Shown: positions 39,661 through 47,953 of the stretch, in pieces | Numbering within the stretch: the first letter of the stretch is position 1 | Layout: every line of letters begins with the position of its first letter | Origin: Rodentibacter trehalosifermentans | GTDB lineage: Bacteria; Pseudomonadota; Gammaproteobacteria; Enterobacterales; Pasteurellaceae | Assembly: GCF_002000545.1 (NCBI RefSeq) | Contig: NZ_MLHL01000040.1 | Span: forward strand, 1 to 48,779 | Length of the DNA: 48,779 nt | Direction of reading: 5' to 3' | The notes under the pieces: model-generated | Told to the model about the DNA's origin: nothing | Database searches by the model: none | What the model saw: only the letters and a program-made list of their open reading frames with translations | Translations under genes and position numbers: made by a program

Positions 39661-39752
39661 GCGCTATTTAACGCATAATAGCGCATAATGACCGAGAATT
39701 TTAGTAACAAATAAGGGAACAAGATGATAGACTAACGCAAAATCTTGTTACC
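39661..39752 (+). promoter_or_regulatory. Integrase leader with inverted repeats, possible Int/Xis sites
   Basis: GCGCTATT (39661-39668) / AATAGCGC (39677-39684) is an 8-bp inverted repeat. GGGAACAAGAT (39715-39725) faces ATCTTGTTACC (39742-39752). The first of these, with GTAACA 11 bases before, recurs at 47954-47975. Suits arm-type or excisionase sites. Confidence 0.45.
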
Positions 39753-39766
39753 AAAAGGGCGATTTT

Positions 39767-41002
39767 ATGGCAATCATTACTAAGCCTTTGACAAATACCG
39801 AAGTAGAAAAAGCCAAGCCAAGGGAGAAAGAATACAACCTAATGGACGGGCAAGGGCTTATGTTACGCGTTAAGCCCACTACCGCCAAAACATGGCTTTT
39901 TAACTATTACCACCCCACAACTAAGAAGCGCAAAAATATCACTATCGGAAGTTATCCCGAAATATCCATAGCACAAGCGCGACAATGGCGGGAAGAATAC
40001 CGCGCCTTAATTGCTCAAGGAATAGATCCGCAAACCCACAAAGAGAAAGTAAAACGGGAACAAGAACTTGCCGAGGCTAACACCTTTCAGGCGGTGGCGG
40101 AAAAGTGGCGGGATAAAAAACGCGGGGAAATAACCGAAAAGACACTAGCCAAATATTGGGGAAGTCTGAATTTACATATTTTTCCTTTTATTGGGCGTTA
40201 TCCGGTGGCGGATATTGTCCCCACGCTTGCGCTTTCTCCTTTGCAACGCGTAGAACAGCGCAATAATATTGATATGGCAAACCGTTTGGCGGGCTATATT
40301 AATGAAATTCTAAATTTTGCCGTGAATGGCGGGCTTATTCCTTTCAACCCTTGCGCGAAGATAGGGCAAGCACTGAAGAAGCCGAAAAAGCGGAATAATC
40401 CGCATATTGAAATTGATGAATTACCGCAATTTATGAAAGATTTGGCAAATGCTAACATAGAAACGCAAACGCGCTGGCTTGTTCAATTTCAACTTTTAAC
40501 AATGACCCGGGCAAGCGAAGCAAGCGGGGCTAAATGGGCGGAAATTGATTTTAAAAATAAGATTTGGATTATACCGGCGGAAAGAATGAAAGCGCGGGAA
40601 CCGCACGCCGTCCCGCTTTCAATCCAAGCCGTTGTTTTATTAAAACGCTTGCACGCCATTAATGGGCGTTTTGATTATGTGTTTTTGAAGCGCGGGGATA
40701 ATAGCGCACCAATGAACCCTTCAAGCGTGAATATGGCGATAAAACGCTTTGGCTACGGTGGGCGACAAACCGCGCACGGATTCCGAGGGCTTGCGCGTAC
40801 GTGGTTAGCCGAAAATGGCGTTAATTTTGAAATTGGTGAAGCGTGCTTATCCCATAGGATAGGTAGCGCAGTGGCTAAAGCCTACAATCACGCCTCCTAC
40901 TTAGCGCAAAGAAAAGTGATTATGCAACAATGGGCGGATTTTGTAGAACAATGCAGTGCGGGCAGTTTACCGCAAAACCATTTAAAAATAGTAAACAGTT
41001 AG
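39767..41002 (+). CDS. Tyrosine integrase, P4 type
   Basis: 411 residues. N-terminal DUF4102 arm-binding domain (LTNTEVEKAKPREKEYNLMD, GLMLRVKPTTAKTW), SAM-like core-binding domain, and C-terminal catalytic domain with Arg in TMTRASEASG, HGFR, LSHR and Tyr in KAYNHASYLAQR. Catalyses site-specific integration and excision. Placed directly downstream of tRNA-Ala and pointing away from it, the usual geometry for islands integrated in tRNA genes. Ended by a strong hairpin. ATG 39767 has AAGGG upstream. Confidence 0.95.
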   Translation: MAIITKPLTNTEVEKAKPREKEYNLMDGQGLMLRVKPTTAKTWLFNYYHPTTKKRKNITIGSYPEISIAQARQWREEYRALIAQGIDPQTHKEKVKREQELAEANTFQAVAEKWRDKKRGEITEKTLAKYWGSLNLHIFPFIGRYPVADIVPTLALSPLQRVEQRNNIDMANRLAGYINEILNFAVNGGLIPFNPCAKIGQALKKPKKRNNPHIEIDELPQFMKDLANANIETQTRWLVQFQLLTMTRASEASGAKWAEIDFKNKIWIIPAERMKAREPHAVPLSIQAVVLLKRLHAINGRFDYVFLKRGDNSAPMNPSSVNMAIKRFGYGGRQTAHGFRGLARTWLAENGVNFEIGEACLSHRIGSAVAKAYNHASYLAQRKVIMQQWADFVEQCSAGSLPQNHLKIVNS

Positions 41003-41018
41003 CCGGGCAATGGGGCGA

Positions 41019-41050
41019 AAAAGGGCAGTCAATTTTGACCGCCCTTTTTT
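41019..41050 (+). terminator. Integrase terminator
   Basis: AAAAGGGC-A-GTCAA pairs with TTGAC-C-GCCCTTTT (one mismatch, loop TT), ending in six T. Confidence 0.8.
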
Positions 41051-41089
41051 GTATCTTGTGAAAATTTTTCCTATATAACAAAAAACTAA

Positions 41090-41241
41090 TAGGACACTAA
41101 GGACAACAAGGACACTTTTTTAAGATAAAGAATAAAAATATAATTATTTCAATAAGTTATTAAATATTACTTAAACACTGAATCATAAAAGTGTCCTATT
41201 TTTTTATCAAAATGTCCTATTTTTTGGGGTAAATGTCCTAT
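41090..41241. repeat. Left iteron cluster (AGGACA / TGTCCT repeats)
   Basis: Six copies: TAGGACAC 41090-41097, AAGGACAA 41099-41106, AAGGACAC 41108-41115, then in the opposite sense GTGTCCTATTT at 41191, TGTCCTAT at 41213 and TGTCCTAT at 41234. The inner interval (41116-41190) is nearly pure A/T. The same order, reversed, occurs at 47240-47362. With the terminators at 41019-41050 and 41356-41373 it fills the 440-base non-coding gap 41003-41442. Confidence 0.8.
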
Positions 41242-41355
41242 TTTTTTCCTATTTACCGCCCATTTCTTACCAAATAAAGAACAAAAAACAACCCCAAAAC
41301 ACCATTTTCCCCCGTCATGAAAATGATAAGCAGGCAATGATGAACAGACAACAAA

Positions 41356-41373
41356 AAAGGGCTTGCGCCCTTT
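41356..41373 (-). terminator. Terminator of the Mor-like gene
   Basis: Stem AAAGGGC / GCCCTTT, loop TTGC; on the minus strand it runs into TTTTTT. 70 bases past the Mor-like stop. Confidence 0.7.
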
Positions 41374-41442
41374 CTTGATTTATCTTGCGCTACTGTAAAA
41401 ATGAGTAGTACCCCTAAACCGTCTTTCAAATATCGCCATTTT

Positions 41443-41928
41443 TTAGCGTAAATCCCGCATAATTTGCCAAATTGTTCTATCGGATAACTGATATTTTGGG
41501 GAAAGTAGCCGCACTGTTTTTCTTCCGCTTAGTCCTTCTTCTTGCGTGTAATAGTCAAACTCCGCTTTAATTTGATAATTGCGCAAAACTTTTAAGGCAA
41601 TATGGCAAAGGGGAATATAAATATCCTCACCGCTAAAATGGCGTTGCAATTTTTCCGCTAATTCCGCCCCTAGCGCATTTTCTAATTCAGGAAAATAAAC
41701 TTTACCATTTGAAAAACGAAAGCAAACCCCACCAAAATTTTTTAGAAATAATTCTAGATTTTCCATACCGATAATCTCTGCTATTTCTTGCATAATTTCC
41801 GGTAAATAACACCGCACATCTTCCAGTTTTAACACCTTTACTTTTCCCCTTTTTTGCCGAATTTTTGCCAGTCTAACGGGAAGTTGGGGCAAGGTTAAGG
41901 GTGGGCAAAGGCTAGGAATAATCATCAT
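41443..41928 (-). CDS. Mor/C-type transcription activator-like protein
   Basis: 161 residues. The C-terminal two thirds resemble the Mor family of Mu-like phages: IAEIIGMENLELFLKNFGG, then ALGAELAEKLQRHFSGEDIYIP, and a C-terminal helix-turn-helix (LLSPKYQLSDRTIWQIMRDL). Mor activates middle transcription in phage Mu. Start is uncertain (two adjacent ATG codons at 41928 and 41925, no clear Shine-Dalgarno). Read opposite to the rest of the element across a 498-base control region. In a satellite, such an activator could switch on helper-phage genes, as Delta does in P4; that is inference. Confidence 0.6.
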   Translation of the reverse strand: MMIIPSLCPPLTLPQLPVRLAKIRQKRGKVKVLKLEDVRCYLPEIMQEIAEIIGMENLELFLKNFGGVCFRFSNGKVYFPELENALGAELAEKLQRHFSGEDIYIPLCHIALKVLRNYQIKAEFDYYTQEEGLSGRKTVRLLSPKYQLSDRTIWQIMRDLR

Positions 41929-42426
41929 TTTGAAGCGATTTCACACAAGCGGGGGCGTGTTGCTATGTTTAACTGGTTAAGCTTTAATCAATCGAAAGGT
42001 TTTTTATAGTCCCTTTTCTTTCAACTAAAATACTGTAAATCACTGTAAATTTGATTTAGTAAAATCAAAAAAATGAGAAATACCGCTTAAAGATATAAAA
42101 ATTCATTTTTTATGCAAAAAATTCTTCTTTTTTGCCTTTATTTTCCCCGACGTTCGCCGAAATTTAAACAAAACAGGCGTTTTTAAAATTTTTAAACGAA
42201 ACTTAAAAACATTTACGCATTTTTCTTTAAATTGAATATTTAATTTTAAAAACGCATAAATATTCATAAGGGACTATTATTTTTTGCGTGCGAGTTGAAA
42301 AATATTTTGCATAAAAATAGTGGTTTATTTTGCATAAAATCAATCACTTAAATAAAAATTGGTGCATTGCGTTATATTGCGCCTTGTTGTAGCGTATTAA
42401 ATAACAATTCACACCAAGGAGGCGAA
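41929..42426. promoter_or_regulatory. AT-rich divergent control region with three TTTTGCATAAAA sites
   Basis: No gene is seen in these 498 bases. TTTTGCATAAAA occurs at 42305-42316 and 42328-42339 (within 14-base direct repeats TATTTTGCATAAAA, 23 bases apart) and inverted at 42108-42119. ATAGTCCCTT (42006-42015) and AAGGGACTAT (42268-42277) form an inverted pair 250 bases apart. These look like operators for a repressor acting on the divergent Mor-like and HTH promoters. Confidence 0.55.
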
Positions 42427-42624
42427 ATGAGCGACTTAGTTACATCAGAATTTGACGGAATAGAAAAACATTACACCGTGCGGGAAATTAAAAATATTTT
42501 GGGCATTTCCCGCAGTAAATTAGACCGAATGGCAAAGGCGGGGAAATTGACAAAAATCAAAATGGGGCGCACAACGCTTTACCCTGAAAGTAGCCTTAAA
42601 GCCTGTTTAAAAATGGCGAGATAG
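42427..42624 (+). CDS. Small helix-turn-helix protein (AlpA/excisionase-like)
   Basis: 65 residues from ATG 42427, with an excellent AAGGAGGCGAA in front; the frame extends 20 codons further without support. The core YTVREIKNILGISRSKLDRMAKAGKLTKIKMGRTTLYP is a MerR-like winged HTH typical of AlpA/Xis proteins (quoted here only by its parts: TVREIKNILGISRSKL, GKLTKIKMGR). First gene of the rightward operon; likely controls it or excision. Confidence 0.75.
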   Translation: MSDLVTSEFDGIEKHYTVREIKNILGISRSKLDRMAKAGKLTKIKMGRTTLYPESSLKACLKMAR

Positions 42625-42635
42625 CGGGGGAATTT

Positions 42636-42965
42636 ATGCAATACGAAAGTTACCGGAAAGAATTTCTACAAGAATTTATCAGAAATGGGGGATTTGCAAC
42701 GCGGGCTTTTCGTGCGGTGGTGGATTGCGCCGATACATTACCGGCAAACACCCTACGAGCGCGAGCAAGTGATTTACTGAATAACCCTATCACGCAAAAG
42801 AACCTTAAAGCCATATTAAAACGCCGCATAGAAAGCGATAAGCGTGTAACTATGCGCCTTTTGGCAAGTGCGGGGCTGGTGGAGTTTGCCGTTAAAGCGT
42901 GGGGAATTGCCGACACGTTCGCCTTGTATGAGCGAAAACAGCGCGAAAATTGGGGGGAAGAATGA
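42636..42965 (+). CDS. Hypothetical element protein, 109 aa
   Basis: Not recognised with confidence. Basic and helical; TRAFRAVVDCADTLPANTL and ARASDLLNNPITQKNLKAIL recall the N-terminal HTH of phage small terminase proteins, but this is weak. It starts 11 bases after the HTH gene (GGGGG upstream of ATG 42636) and overlaps the antirepressor gene by ATGA, so it belongs to the same operon. Confidence 0.65.
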   Translation: MQYESYRKEFLQEFIRNGGFATRAFRAVVDCADTLPANTLRARASDLLNNPITQKNLKAILKRRIESDKRVTMRLLASAGLVEFAVKAWGIADTFALYERKQRENWGEE

Positions 42966-43687
42966 AAAACGAAATTTTAAACCTACTCCAACCTGGACAA
43001 GCGGAAGAGGGAGAACACTATATCAACGCCCGCGAAGTGCATAGACTTTTACAAGTAGGGCGTGACTATTCAAACTGGATTAAGGCACGAATTAAACAAG
43101 CGGGATTTATTGAACATCAAGATTTTGAGATTGTAAAAAATTTGAGCTCACCCAAATTGGCGAGCGCAAATAATGAACAATCTTCACCAATGGCACGGCC
43201 TCAAAAGCTCATTGATTACATCATCACCCTAGACACCGCTAAGCATCTTTGCTTAATGGAGAAAAACGAAATAGGACGGGCAATTCGCCAGCATTTCATC
43301 GAGGCAGAAAAACAGCTTAAACGGATTGCGCCAAAGATTTATAAGAACACTCTGGCACAAACCCGCGCACGGTTGGAAAGTATCGACCGTAACCGCGAAA
43401 TGACGGACGCCATCAAAGCGCAATTAGCCCGCGCCGGCAAAACGCCCAAGCCGTTTTATTACAGCCGTGAAAATGAAATGCTTGATAGCCTAATTTTGGG
43501 CGTGAATGTGCGGCAATGGAAGAGCGCGCGGGGATTTATGGGCAATGTGCGCCAGTCGTTTAATGTGGCGCAACTTAACACCTTAAAAACCTTGCAAGCA
43601 ACCAACACCGCGCTAATTAATCTTGATTTAAGTTATCACGAAAGAAAAGGGCATTTATCCGCACTAGCCAAACGCACACGTGCTTAA
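42962..43687 (+). CDS. AntA/AntB-type antirepressor
   Basis: 241 residues from ATG 42962 (GGGGGAAG upstream). N-terminal AntA domain: INAREVHRLLQVGRDYSNWI and ARIKQAGFIEHQDFEI, followed by TLDTAKHLCLMEKNEIGRAI and a helical C-terminal part. Such proteins inactivate phage repressors. Ends just before a strong hairpin (43713-43735). Confidence 0.85.
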   Translation: MKNEILNLLQPGQAEEGEHYINAREVHRLLQVGRDYSNWIKARIKQAGFIEHQDFEIVKNLSSPKLASANNEQSSPMARPQKLIDYIITLDTAKHLCLMEKNEIGRAIRQHFIEAEKQLKRIAPKIYKNTLAQTRARLESIDRNREMTDAIKAQLARAGKTPKPFYYSRENEMLDSLILGVNVRQWKSARGFMGNVRQSFNVAQLNTLKTLQATNTALINLDLSYHERKGHLSALAKRTRA

Positions 43688-43712
43688 AACGCTATATTTT
43701 GAAAACAAAAAG

Positions 43713-43735
43713 GCCCCAAAAATGGGGCATTTTTA
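43713..43735 (+). terminator. Terminator after the antirepressor gene
   Basis: GCCCC (43713-43717) / GGGGC (43724-43728), loop AAAAAT, followed by ATTTTTAT. Confidence 0.8.
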
Positions 43736-43951
43736 TAGAGTTGATTTTATGAAAAAGTTACAAACCAAACACTCAAACAAACGCGCGCATTATAGCGCAT
43801 TTTTACGCCTTGCGCCGTCTTTTTGTACGCTTGTGCGAAATAGTTTACAAAATAATTTGCAAACTGCGGTCAATTTTGGCATTATTCCCACGCAGTCGCA
43901 AAAAACGACCGCCGAGCCTGGAAACTCGAACGATAAATCAACGGCGCATAG

Positions 43952-43973
43952 CACGCCTCAAGCGTGTTTTTTT
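43952..43973 (+). terminator. Leader terminator
   Basis: CACGC / GCGTG, loop CTCAA, followed by seven T. Lies upstream of the icd-like gene, where P4-type premature termination would be expected. Confidence 0.75.
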
Positions 43974-44177
43974 ATGCGTAGTTTACACACACCTAAAGAA
44001 CGCCGAGAAAGTCTTGAACTTCAAGAGTGTCTATCTATGGTAGCGTGTAATGGGAAAGGTTCCGCCCTTTGCTGTGTTCCGTTGATCGCAGTTTTCCAGC
44101 CCGTTACACGTTACCGCCCAAAGCCTGGAAACTTCCGAGCGGTAACTCTTAAATCTATCATCAACGGAGTTACGCAA

Positions 44178-44723
44178 ATGTACCAATTCATTTTTGCGGC
44201 TATACGTCGCACCGATTTAACCAATCATATCCAAAAAATCCGCATTAATGCCGACAGCGAACAACAAGCCCGAGCCATATTAGCCCGAGAGTTCGTGTTA
44301 ATCCTTGCCGGCAAAATCAATCTTAAAAATGACCGCACTTTTTCCCCTGAACAAAATCACAGCTTGCAAAGTTCGGTGATGATGGGTAGTATCTGCGGCA
44401 CTACTACAAACGAGGGCAACCGCAACCCTTATCTATGCGGTATTTTTTTATCTCAAATTCCTTTCAAGGGCTTACTACGCCCTAAAAATATCGAATTTGC
44501 GGTAAGGGCGACACCCCGAAATAAGGCTTTATGCACGAATAAGGGGGGCTATTCGTTTGTAGCAGTTGAACCCTTATCGCACCCACTCAAGGGCGATAAT
44601 TCTTTACTTACTAAACAAACGAGACAATTCAAAATGACAACCTTTCAAACCCTAAGCGGAAACACCGCCCAAACTGTATCTATTGCATTCACTTCCAACC
44701 GTACGGAGGTGGTTTATGCGTAA
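44178..44723 (+). CDS. Host cell division inhibitor Icd-like protein
   Basis: 181 residues from ATG 44178, with GGAG nine bases upstream. The first 60 residues, YQFIFAAIRRTDLTNHIQKI and ADSEQQARAILAREFVLILA, match the Icd-like family of P4-type satellites and prophages, named from phage P1 Icd. The rest of the frame (about 65-150) looks like translated structured RNA, with a strong terminator at 44419-44449 and several hairpins, so a functional protein may be shorter or the tail may be incidental. Its stop overlaps the start of the next gene. Confidence 0.65.
   Translation: MYQFIFAAIRRTDLTNHIQKIRINADSEQQARAILAREFVLILAGKINLKNDRTFSPEQNHSLQSSVMMGSICGTTTNEGNRNPYLCGIFLSQIPFKGLLRPKNIEFAVRATPRNKALCTNKGGYSFVAVEPLSHPLKGDNSLLTKQTRQFKMTTFQTLSGNTAQTVSIAFTSNRTEVVYA
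44380..44610 (+). ncRNA. Candidate structured regulatory RNA
   Basis: Dense hairpins: GTAGT / ACTAC (44386-44404), ACCGCA / TGCGGT plus seven T (44419-44449), GGGC / GCCC (44468-44482), ACGAATA / TATTCGT with G6 in the loop (44535-44556), and TTATCGC / GCGATAA with a CCC-containing loop (44574-44599). G-rich and C-rich loops could kiss. Resembles the logic of P4 CI RNA, but no homology is claimed. Confidence 0.35.
44419..44449 (+). terminator. Terminator inside the icd-like frame
   Basis: ACCGCA (44419-44424) / TGCGGT (44436-44441), then A and seven T. It would cut transcription before the downstream replication genes unless antiterminated. Confidence 0.65.
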
Positions 44724-45039
44724 TATTCTACATAAAGCCTTGAGCGAACATTTAACCCAATTCATCCACGACCGCGAGCAATTAAACACGCTTTACACAA
44801 CATTCAAAGAGCAAGAAGAAAGCACGGCAGAAGCTATTTCAATGTATGCCAACTTAATTTATAACTATGGCATTCATGAAGATTGCCATTTATCAAAAAT
44901 TAATGCACCAACCGTGATAGGCATAGGACTAACCCTAAACAGCCTCGCTAATGATTTAACGCTGGCGCAATATGGGAGGGATTTTACTTCTATCTCACTT
45001 GACCGCTTAAGCGTACCGCAAGGGGAAGAAAATGAGTAA
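44716..45039 (+). CDS. Hypothetical element protein, 107 aa
   Basis: Not recognised. ATG 44716 has GGAGG eight bases upstream; it overlaps the previous stop and its own stop overlaps the DUF927 gene start (ATGAGTAA). Helical and acidic, for example LTQFIHDREQLNTLYTTFKE. Position right before the helicase suggests a replication accessory or control protein, as in other P4-like modules. Confidence 0.75.
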   Translation: MRNILHKALSEHLTQFIHDREQLNTLYTTFKEQEESTAEAISMYANLIYNYGIHEDCHLSKINAPTVIGIGLTLNSLANDLTLAQYGRDFTSISLDRLSVPQGEENE

Positions 45040-47188
45040 CTACCGAAAAAAAGCCCCAAACTTGAGGGATAACAAAGATCCTTACGTTGAGTTATTTATT
45101 CTTGCCGGTTCGCACGCCTGGCAATCGTGGGGAAAAGGGCAAGGAATAGAATGGCATTTGCTGGCGCAAGCCTTAAAAACGCCCACCAATGAAAAACCCG
45201 TTATTTTAGGCGAAAGCCAGTTAAAAGAACTGAACGGCTTGCGAATTGCGCACAAAGAACAAGCCTATATTCGTATTTTTCAATGTGGCGAACTTACCGA
45301 AGCGCAAATCACGGCAATTTGTCACAATATCGCCGAAAGTACACAGGCGGAAACTGTAAGACTATGTGACAGCCTGGGCAATTTGAAAGAGGATTTATCA
45401 AATTACATTCAACGCATACGCAAAGGGGAAACCAACGCGGAAATTATCGCTAAACACGCCATAGACGAGCAAAACCGCGACAACGCGAACAAAACTACGC
45501 CTTACATTGAAGAGCGCACAGAACAGGGCGAAAAGGGGCTATTTTACGTTATCCCAAAAATAGACAAACAAACGGGCGAGCGCACCGGAGAAACATTAAA
45601 ATGGCTTTCCGACCCCGTGCAAGTGATAGGCGAAGGCGCAACGGAAACGGACAGCTATTTAATTTTACAATTTACCCCGCAACACAAAAGTGCGCCGGTT
45701 ATTGAAGCGATTACAAGTGCAAATATGGGCGAGCGGGAGGGCTGGCGACAGTTACGCCAAAAAGGGCTTAAAGTCACCAGTGAAACAAAAGCACGCACCA
45801 TTTTAGCCGACCACTTAATGCGGGGCGTGCGCCCGAATTGGACACTCACCAACCGCACAGGCTGGCAAGGCGGAGCATATTTATTACCCAATGGGGAAAC
45901 CCTAGGCAAAACCGAAACCCCCGTTTTATTTGTGGGGCGTTCCGCTGGTGGACGGGGCTATCAACAAGCCGGCACGGTGGAAAGCTGGCGGGAAAATATC
46001 GCCGACAATATCAAGGGAAATTCATCAATGATGACCGCGGTCGCGGTGGCACTCTCCGCGCCATTAATTGGCATTCTTGAGGCGGATTCTTTTGGCGTGC
46101 ACCTTTTTGGTGGTTCAAGCACCGGCAAAACCACCACCGCCAACATAGCCAGCAGTATCTACGGACACCCGGAACACACGCGTTTAACGTGGTATTCAAC
46201 CGCCTACGGCATTTTAAACGAAGCACTAGCCCATAACGACGGCTTTTTAACGTTGGATGAAATAGGGCAAGGCTCAAGCATTAAAGAGGTAAACACCACC
46301 GCTTACGCGCTATTTAACGGCGTGGGCAAAATCCAAGGGGCAAGAGATGGTGGAAACCGTGACTTAATGCGCTGGCGCACGGTGGCTTTTTCCACCGGCG
46401 AAAAGGACGTAGAAACCTTTTTACAAGCGGGCGGGATAAATGTGAAAGCGGGGCAATTAATCCGCCTTTTGAATATCCCTATCAGAAAGGCGCATTTATT
46501 CCACCAACACGGCAACGCTAAAGCCCACGCAGACGGACTAAACGAAGCAACCCGCCTACACTATGGCGCGATTGGGCGGGAATGGATTGGCTATCTTAAC
46601 GAACACCAAGAAAACGCCCGCAAAACCTACCGCACTTTAAAAGCGAAATGGGCGGAAAGAGTACCGCAAGAAGCGGATCCGCAAGTGTACCGCGTGGCGG
46701 ATAGGTTCGCTATTATGGAAAGCGCGCTACAACTGGCACAACTTTTTACCGGCTGGCAAGAAAGGGAAAATAGCGAGGCGTTAATTTGCGCGTTCAATGA
46801 TTGGCTTTCCGTGTATGGCGTGAAAAGTAAGGAAAGCGAACAAGTTATCGAACAATTCACCGGCTGGATTTTGAAATATTCAGAAAGCCGATTTATTGAA
46901 ATACCCGATAACCCTTACCGCACAATTCAAGAGGTGGCGGGCTTTCGGATATTAGCCAATGAGAAAACAGACGAGCATTTTTATTTGTACCCGCACGCTT
47001 TCACCGAGGCAACCAACGGACACCCCAAAACACAGGCTTGCGAGATATTACTCAATGCGGGCATATTACAACGAGGAAAAGAAGCGCAGTACAAATATTT
47101 AAACCGTATTCCCAAAAAATACGACCCGAAAAGACAGCGCGCCTATTTCATCATTTTACCCGCCGAACAGGACGAAGAAGAGGAATAG
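45032..47188 (+). CDS. DUF927-type replicative helicase/primase-like protein
   Basis: 718 residues. An unrecognised N-terminal region (about 1-190) is followed by a DUF927 AAA-type ATPase: GRPNWTLTNRTGW-like NWTLTNRTGWQGGAYLLPNG, Walker A GGSSTGKTTT (about residues 360-369), Walker B FLTLDEIGQGS (about 404-414), sensor-like VAFSTGEK, and a C-terminal wHTH-like part (about 620-718). DUF927 proteins replace P4 alpha in many satellites and plasmids as origin-binding helicase. No TOPRIM or zinc primase motif is seen. The repeat clusters on both sides are its likely binding sites. Confidence 0.85.
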   Translation: MSNYRKKAPNLRDNKDPYVELFILAGSHAWQSWGKGQGIEWHLLAQALKTPTNEKPVILGESQLKELNGLRIAHKEQAYIRIFQCGELTEAQITAICHNIAESTQAETVRLCDSLGNLKEDLSNYIQRIRKGETNAEIIAKHAIDEQNRDNANKTTPYIEERTEQGEKGLFYVIPKIDKQTGERTGETLKWLSDPVQVIGEGATETDSYLILQFTPQHKSAPVIEAITSANMGEREGWRQLRQKGLKVTSETKARTILADHLMRGVRPNWTLTNRTGWQGGAYLLPNGETLGKTETPVLFVGRSAGGRGYQQAGTVESWRENIADNIKGNSSMMTAVAVALSAPLIGILEADSFGVHLFGGSSTGKTTTANIASSIYGHPEHTRLTWYSTAYGILNEALAHNDGFLTLDEIGQGSSIKEVNTTAYALFNGVGKIQGARDGGNRDLMRWRTVAFSTGEKDVETFLQAGGINVKAGQLIRLLNIPIRKAHLFHQHGNAKAHADGLNEATRLHYGAIGREWIGYLNEHQENARKTYRTLKAKWAERVPQEADPQVYRVADRFAIMESALQLAQLFTGWQERENSEALICAFNDWLSVYGVKSKESEQVIEQFTGWILKYSESRFIEIPDNPYRTIQEVAGFRILANEKTDEHFYLYPHAFTEATNGHPKTQACEILLNAGILQRGKEAQYKYLNRIPKKYDPKRQRAYFIILPAEQDEEEE

Positions 47189-47199
47189 AAAAATAGGAA

Positions 47200-47226
47200 A
47201 ACGCCTAAATTTTAGGCGTTTTTTGT
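47200..47226 (+). terminator. DUF927 gene terminator
   Basis: AACGCCTAAA / TTTAGGCGTT followed by TTTT; 12 bases after the stop. Confidence 0.85.
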
Positions 47227-47239
47227 CTTTTTAAGCATT

Positions 47240-47362
47240 GTGTCCTTACTTTTTAGGACAAATGGCCTATTTTTTTCTGGCAAAATAGGACACTTTTCAA
47301 AATCTAACCTTTTGAAAATAAACAATAATTTTCGCCGTGTCCTTGTTGTCCTATGTGTCCTA
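47240..47362. repeat. Right iteron cluster, inverted copy of the left one
   Basis: GTGTCCTT 47240, TAGGACA 47254, TGGCCTAT 47263 (variant), TAGGACAC 47286, GTGTCCTT 47337, TGTCCTAT 47347, GTGTCCTA 47355. The reverse complement of 47337-47362 matches 41090-41115 at 24 of 26 positions, and AAAAGTGTCCTATTTT is present in both clusters. The two clusters thus have the same internal order in opposite orientation. Confidence 0.8.
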
Positions 47363-47455
47363 GCCCTTTTTGCTTATATATACAAAAAAATTCAGAAAAT
47401 CCGCCCGCACTTTCCGGCAAAAATTCCCGTTTTTTTCATTTGACCGACAAAAAAC

Positions 47456-47490
47456 CGCCCCAAAAAGTGCGGTTAAAAATTGGGGCGTTT
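47456..47490. terminator. Bidirectional hairpin containing an uptake signal
   Basis: CGCCCCAA (47456-47463) / TTGGGGCG (47480-47487) flanked by AAAA and TTTT. A competing stem AACCGC / GCGGTT uses the uptake signal at 47465-47473. Confidence 0.5.
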
Positions 47491-47953
47491 TGCTGGTGGA
47501 TAGCCTAAATTTTCCGCTTGATAATTCCGCCGTTGTTTTTTCGCATTTTGGGAACAATAAAACCAAGGCAATAACCACTAATAAAAAACGGCTGGCAAAT
47601 TTGCCGGCACAAAGCCCAAATTTTTACCCGCAATTATTCCACCACCGCAAACCACAACATCACCGCCCGAAACATTGCCATATTTTCCCAAATTAGCCCC
47701 AAAACAACGCCATAGACGAACGAAAACTAAAAAGCCGTAAAAAGATACGCCCACCACAAAAAACGTAAAAACACGCGTTTTTTTAATGCAAACTCAAAAG
47801 CACCGAAAAAATTACCGGTAAAACTACCACCACCAAAACACACCAAAAAAACAAAACCACCCAAACCCAATTTTTTAAGCAAATTTTAAAGGGGCTTTAA
47901 GGGCAATTTTACAGTACAAAAAACAACATTTTTTTAGATGACTTTTGAAAATG

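Larger units (their letters stand above)
43688..44177 (+). promoter_or_regulatory. P4-like untranslated control region before the icd-like gene
   Basis: A frame stays open through this 490-base stretch, but it crosses two good terminators (43713-43735 and 43952-43973) and has no start of its own with support. The repeat GCCTGGAAACT occurs at 43916-43926 and 44123-44133; the second is the loop of an 8-bp stem GTTACCGC / GCGGTAAC (44110-44117 / 44139-44146). P4 immunity works through a short RNA (CI) acting on repeated targets in a leader, and this region has that look. No promoter could be fixed. Confidence 0.5.

Noticed and set aside
43680-44723. A 347-residue open frame across the control region
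   Set aside because: It crosses two strong terminators and has no supported start at 43680; the recognisable Icd-like part starts at 44178 with a Shine-Dalgarno, so only that part is annotated.
47240-47696. Two open frames of 67 and 108 codons right of the DUF927 gene
   Set aside because: They run through the iteron cluster and the hairpin at 47456-47490, lack convincing start signals, and have no recognisable domain.
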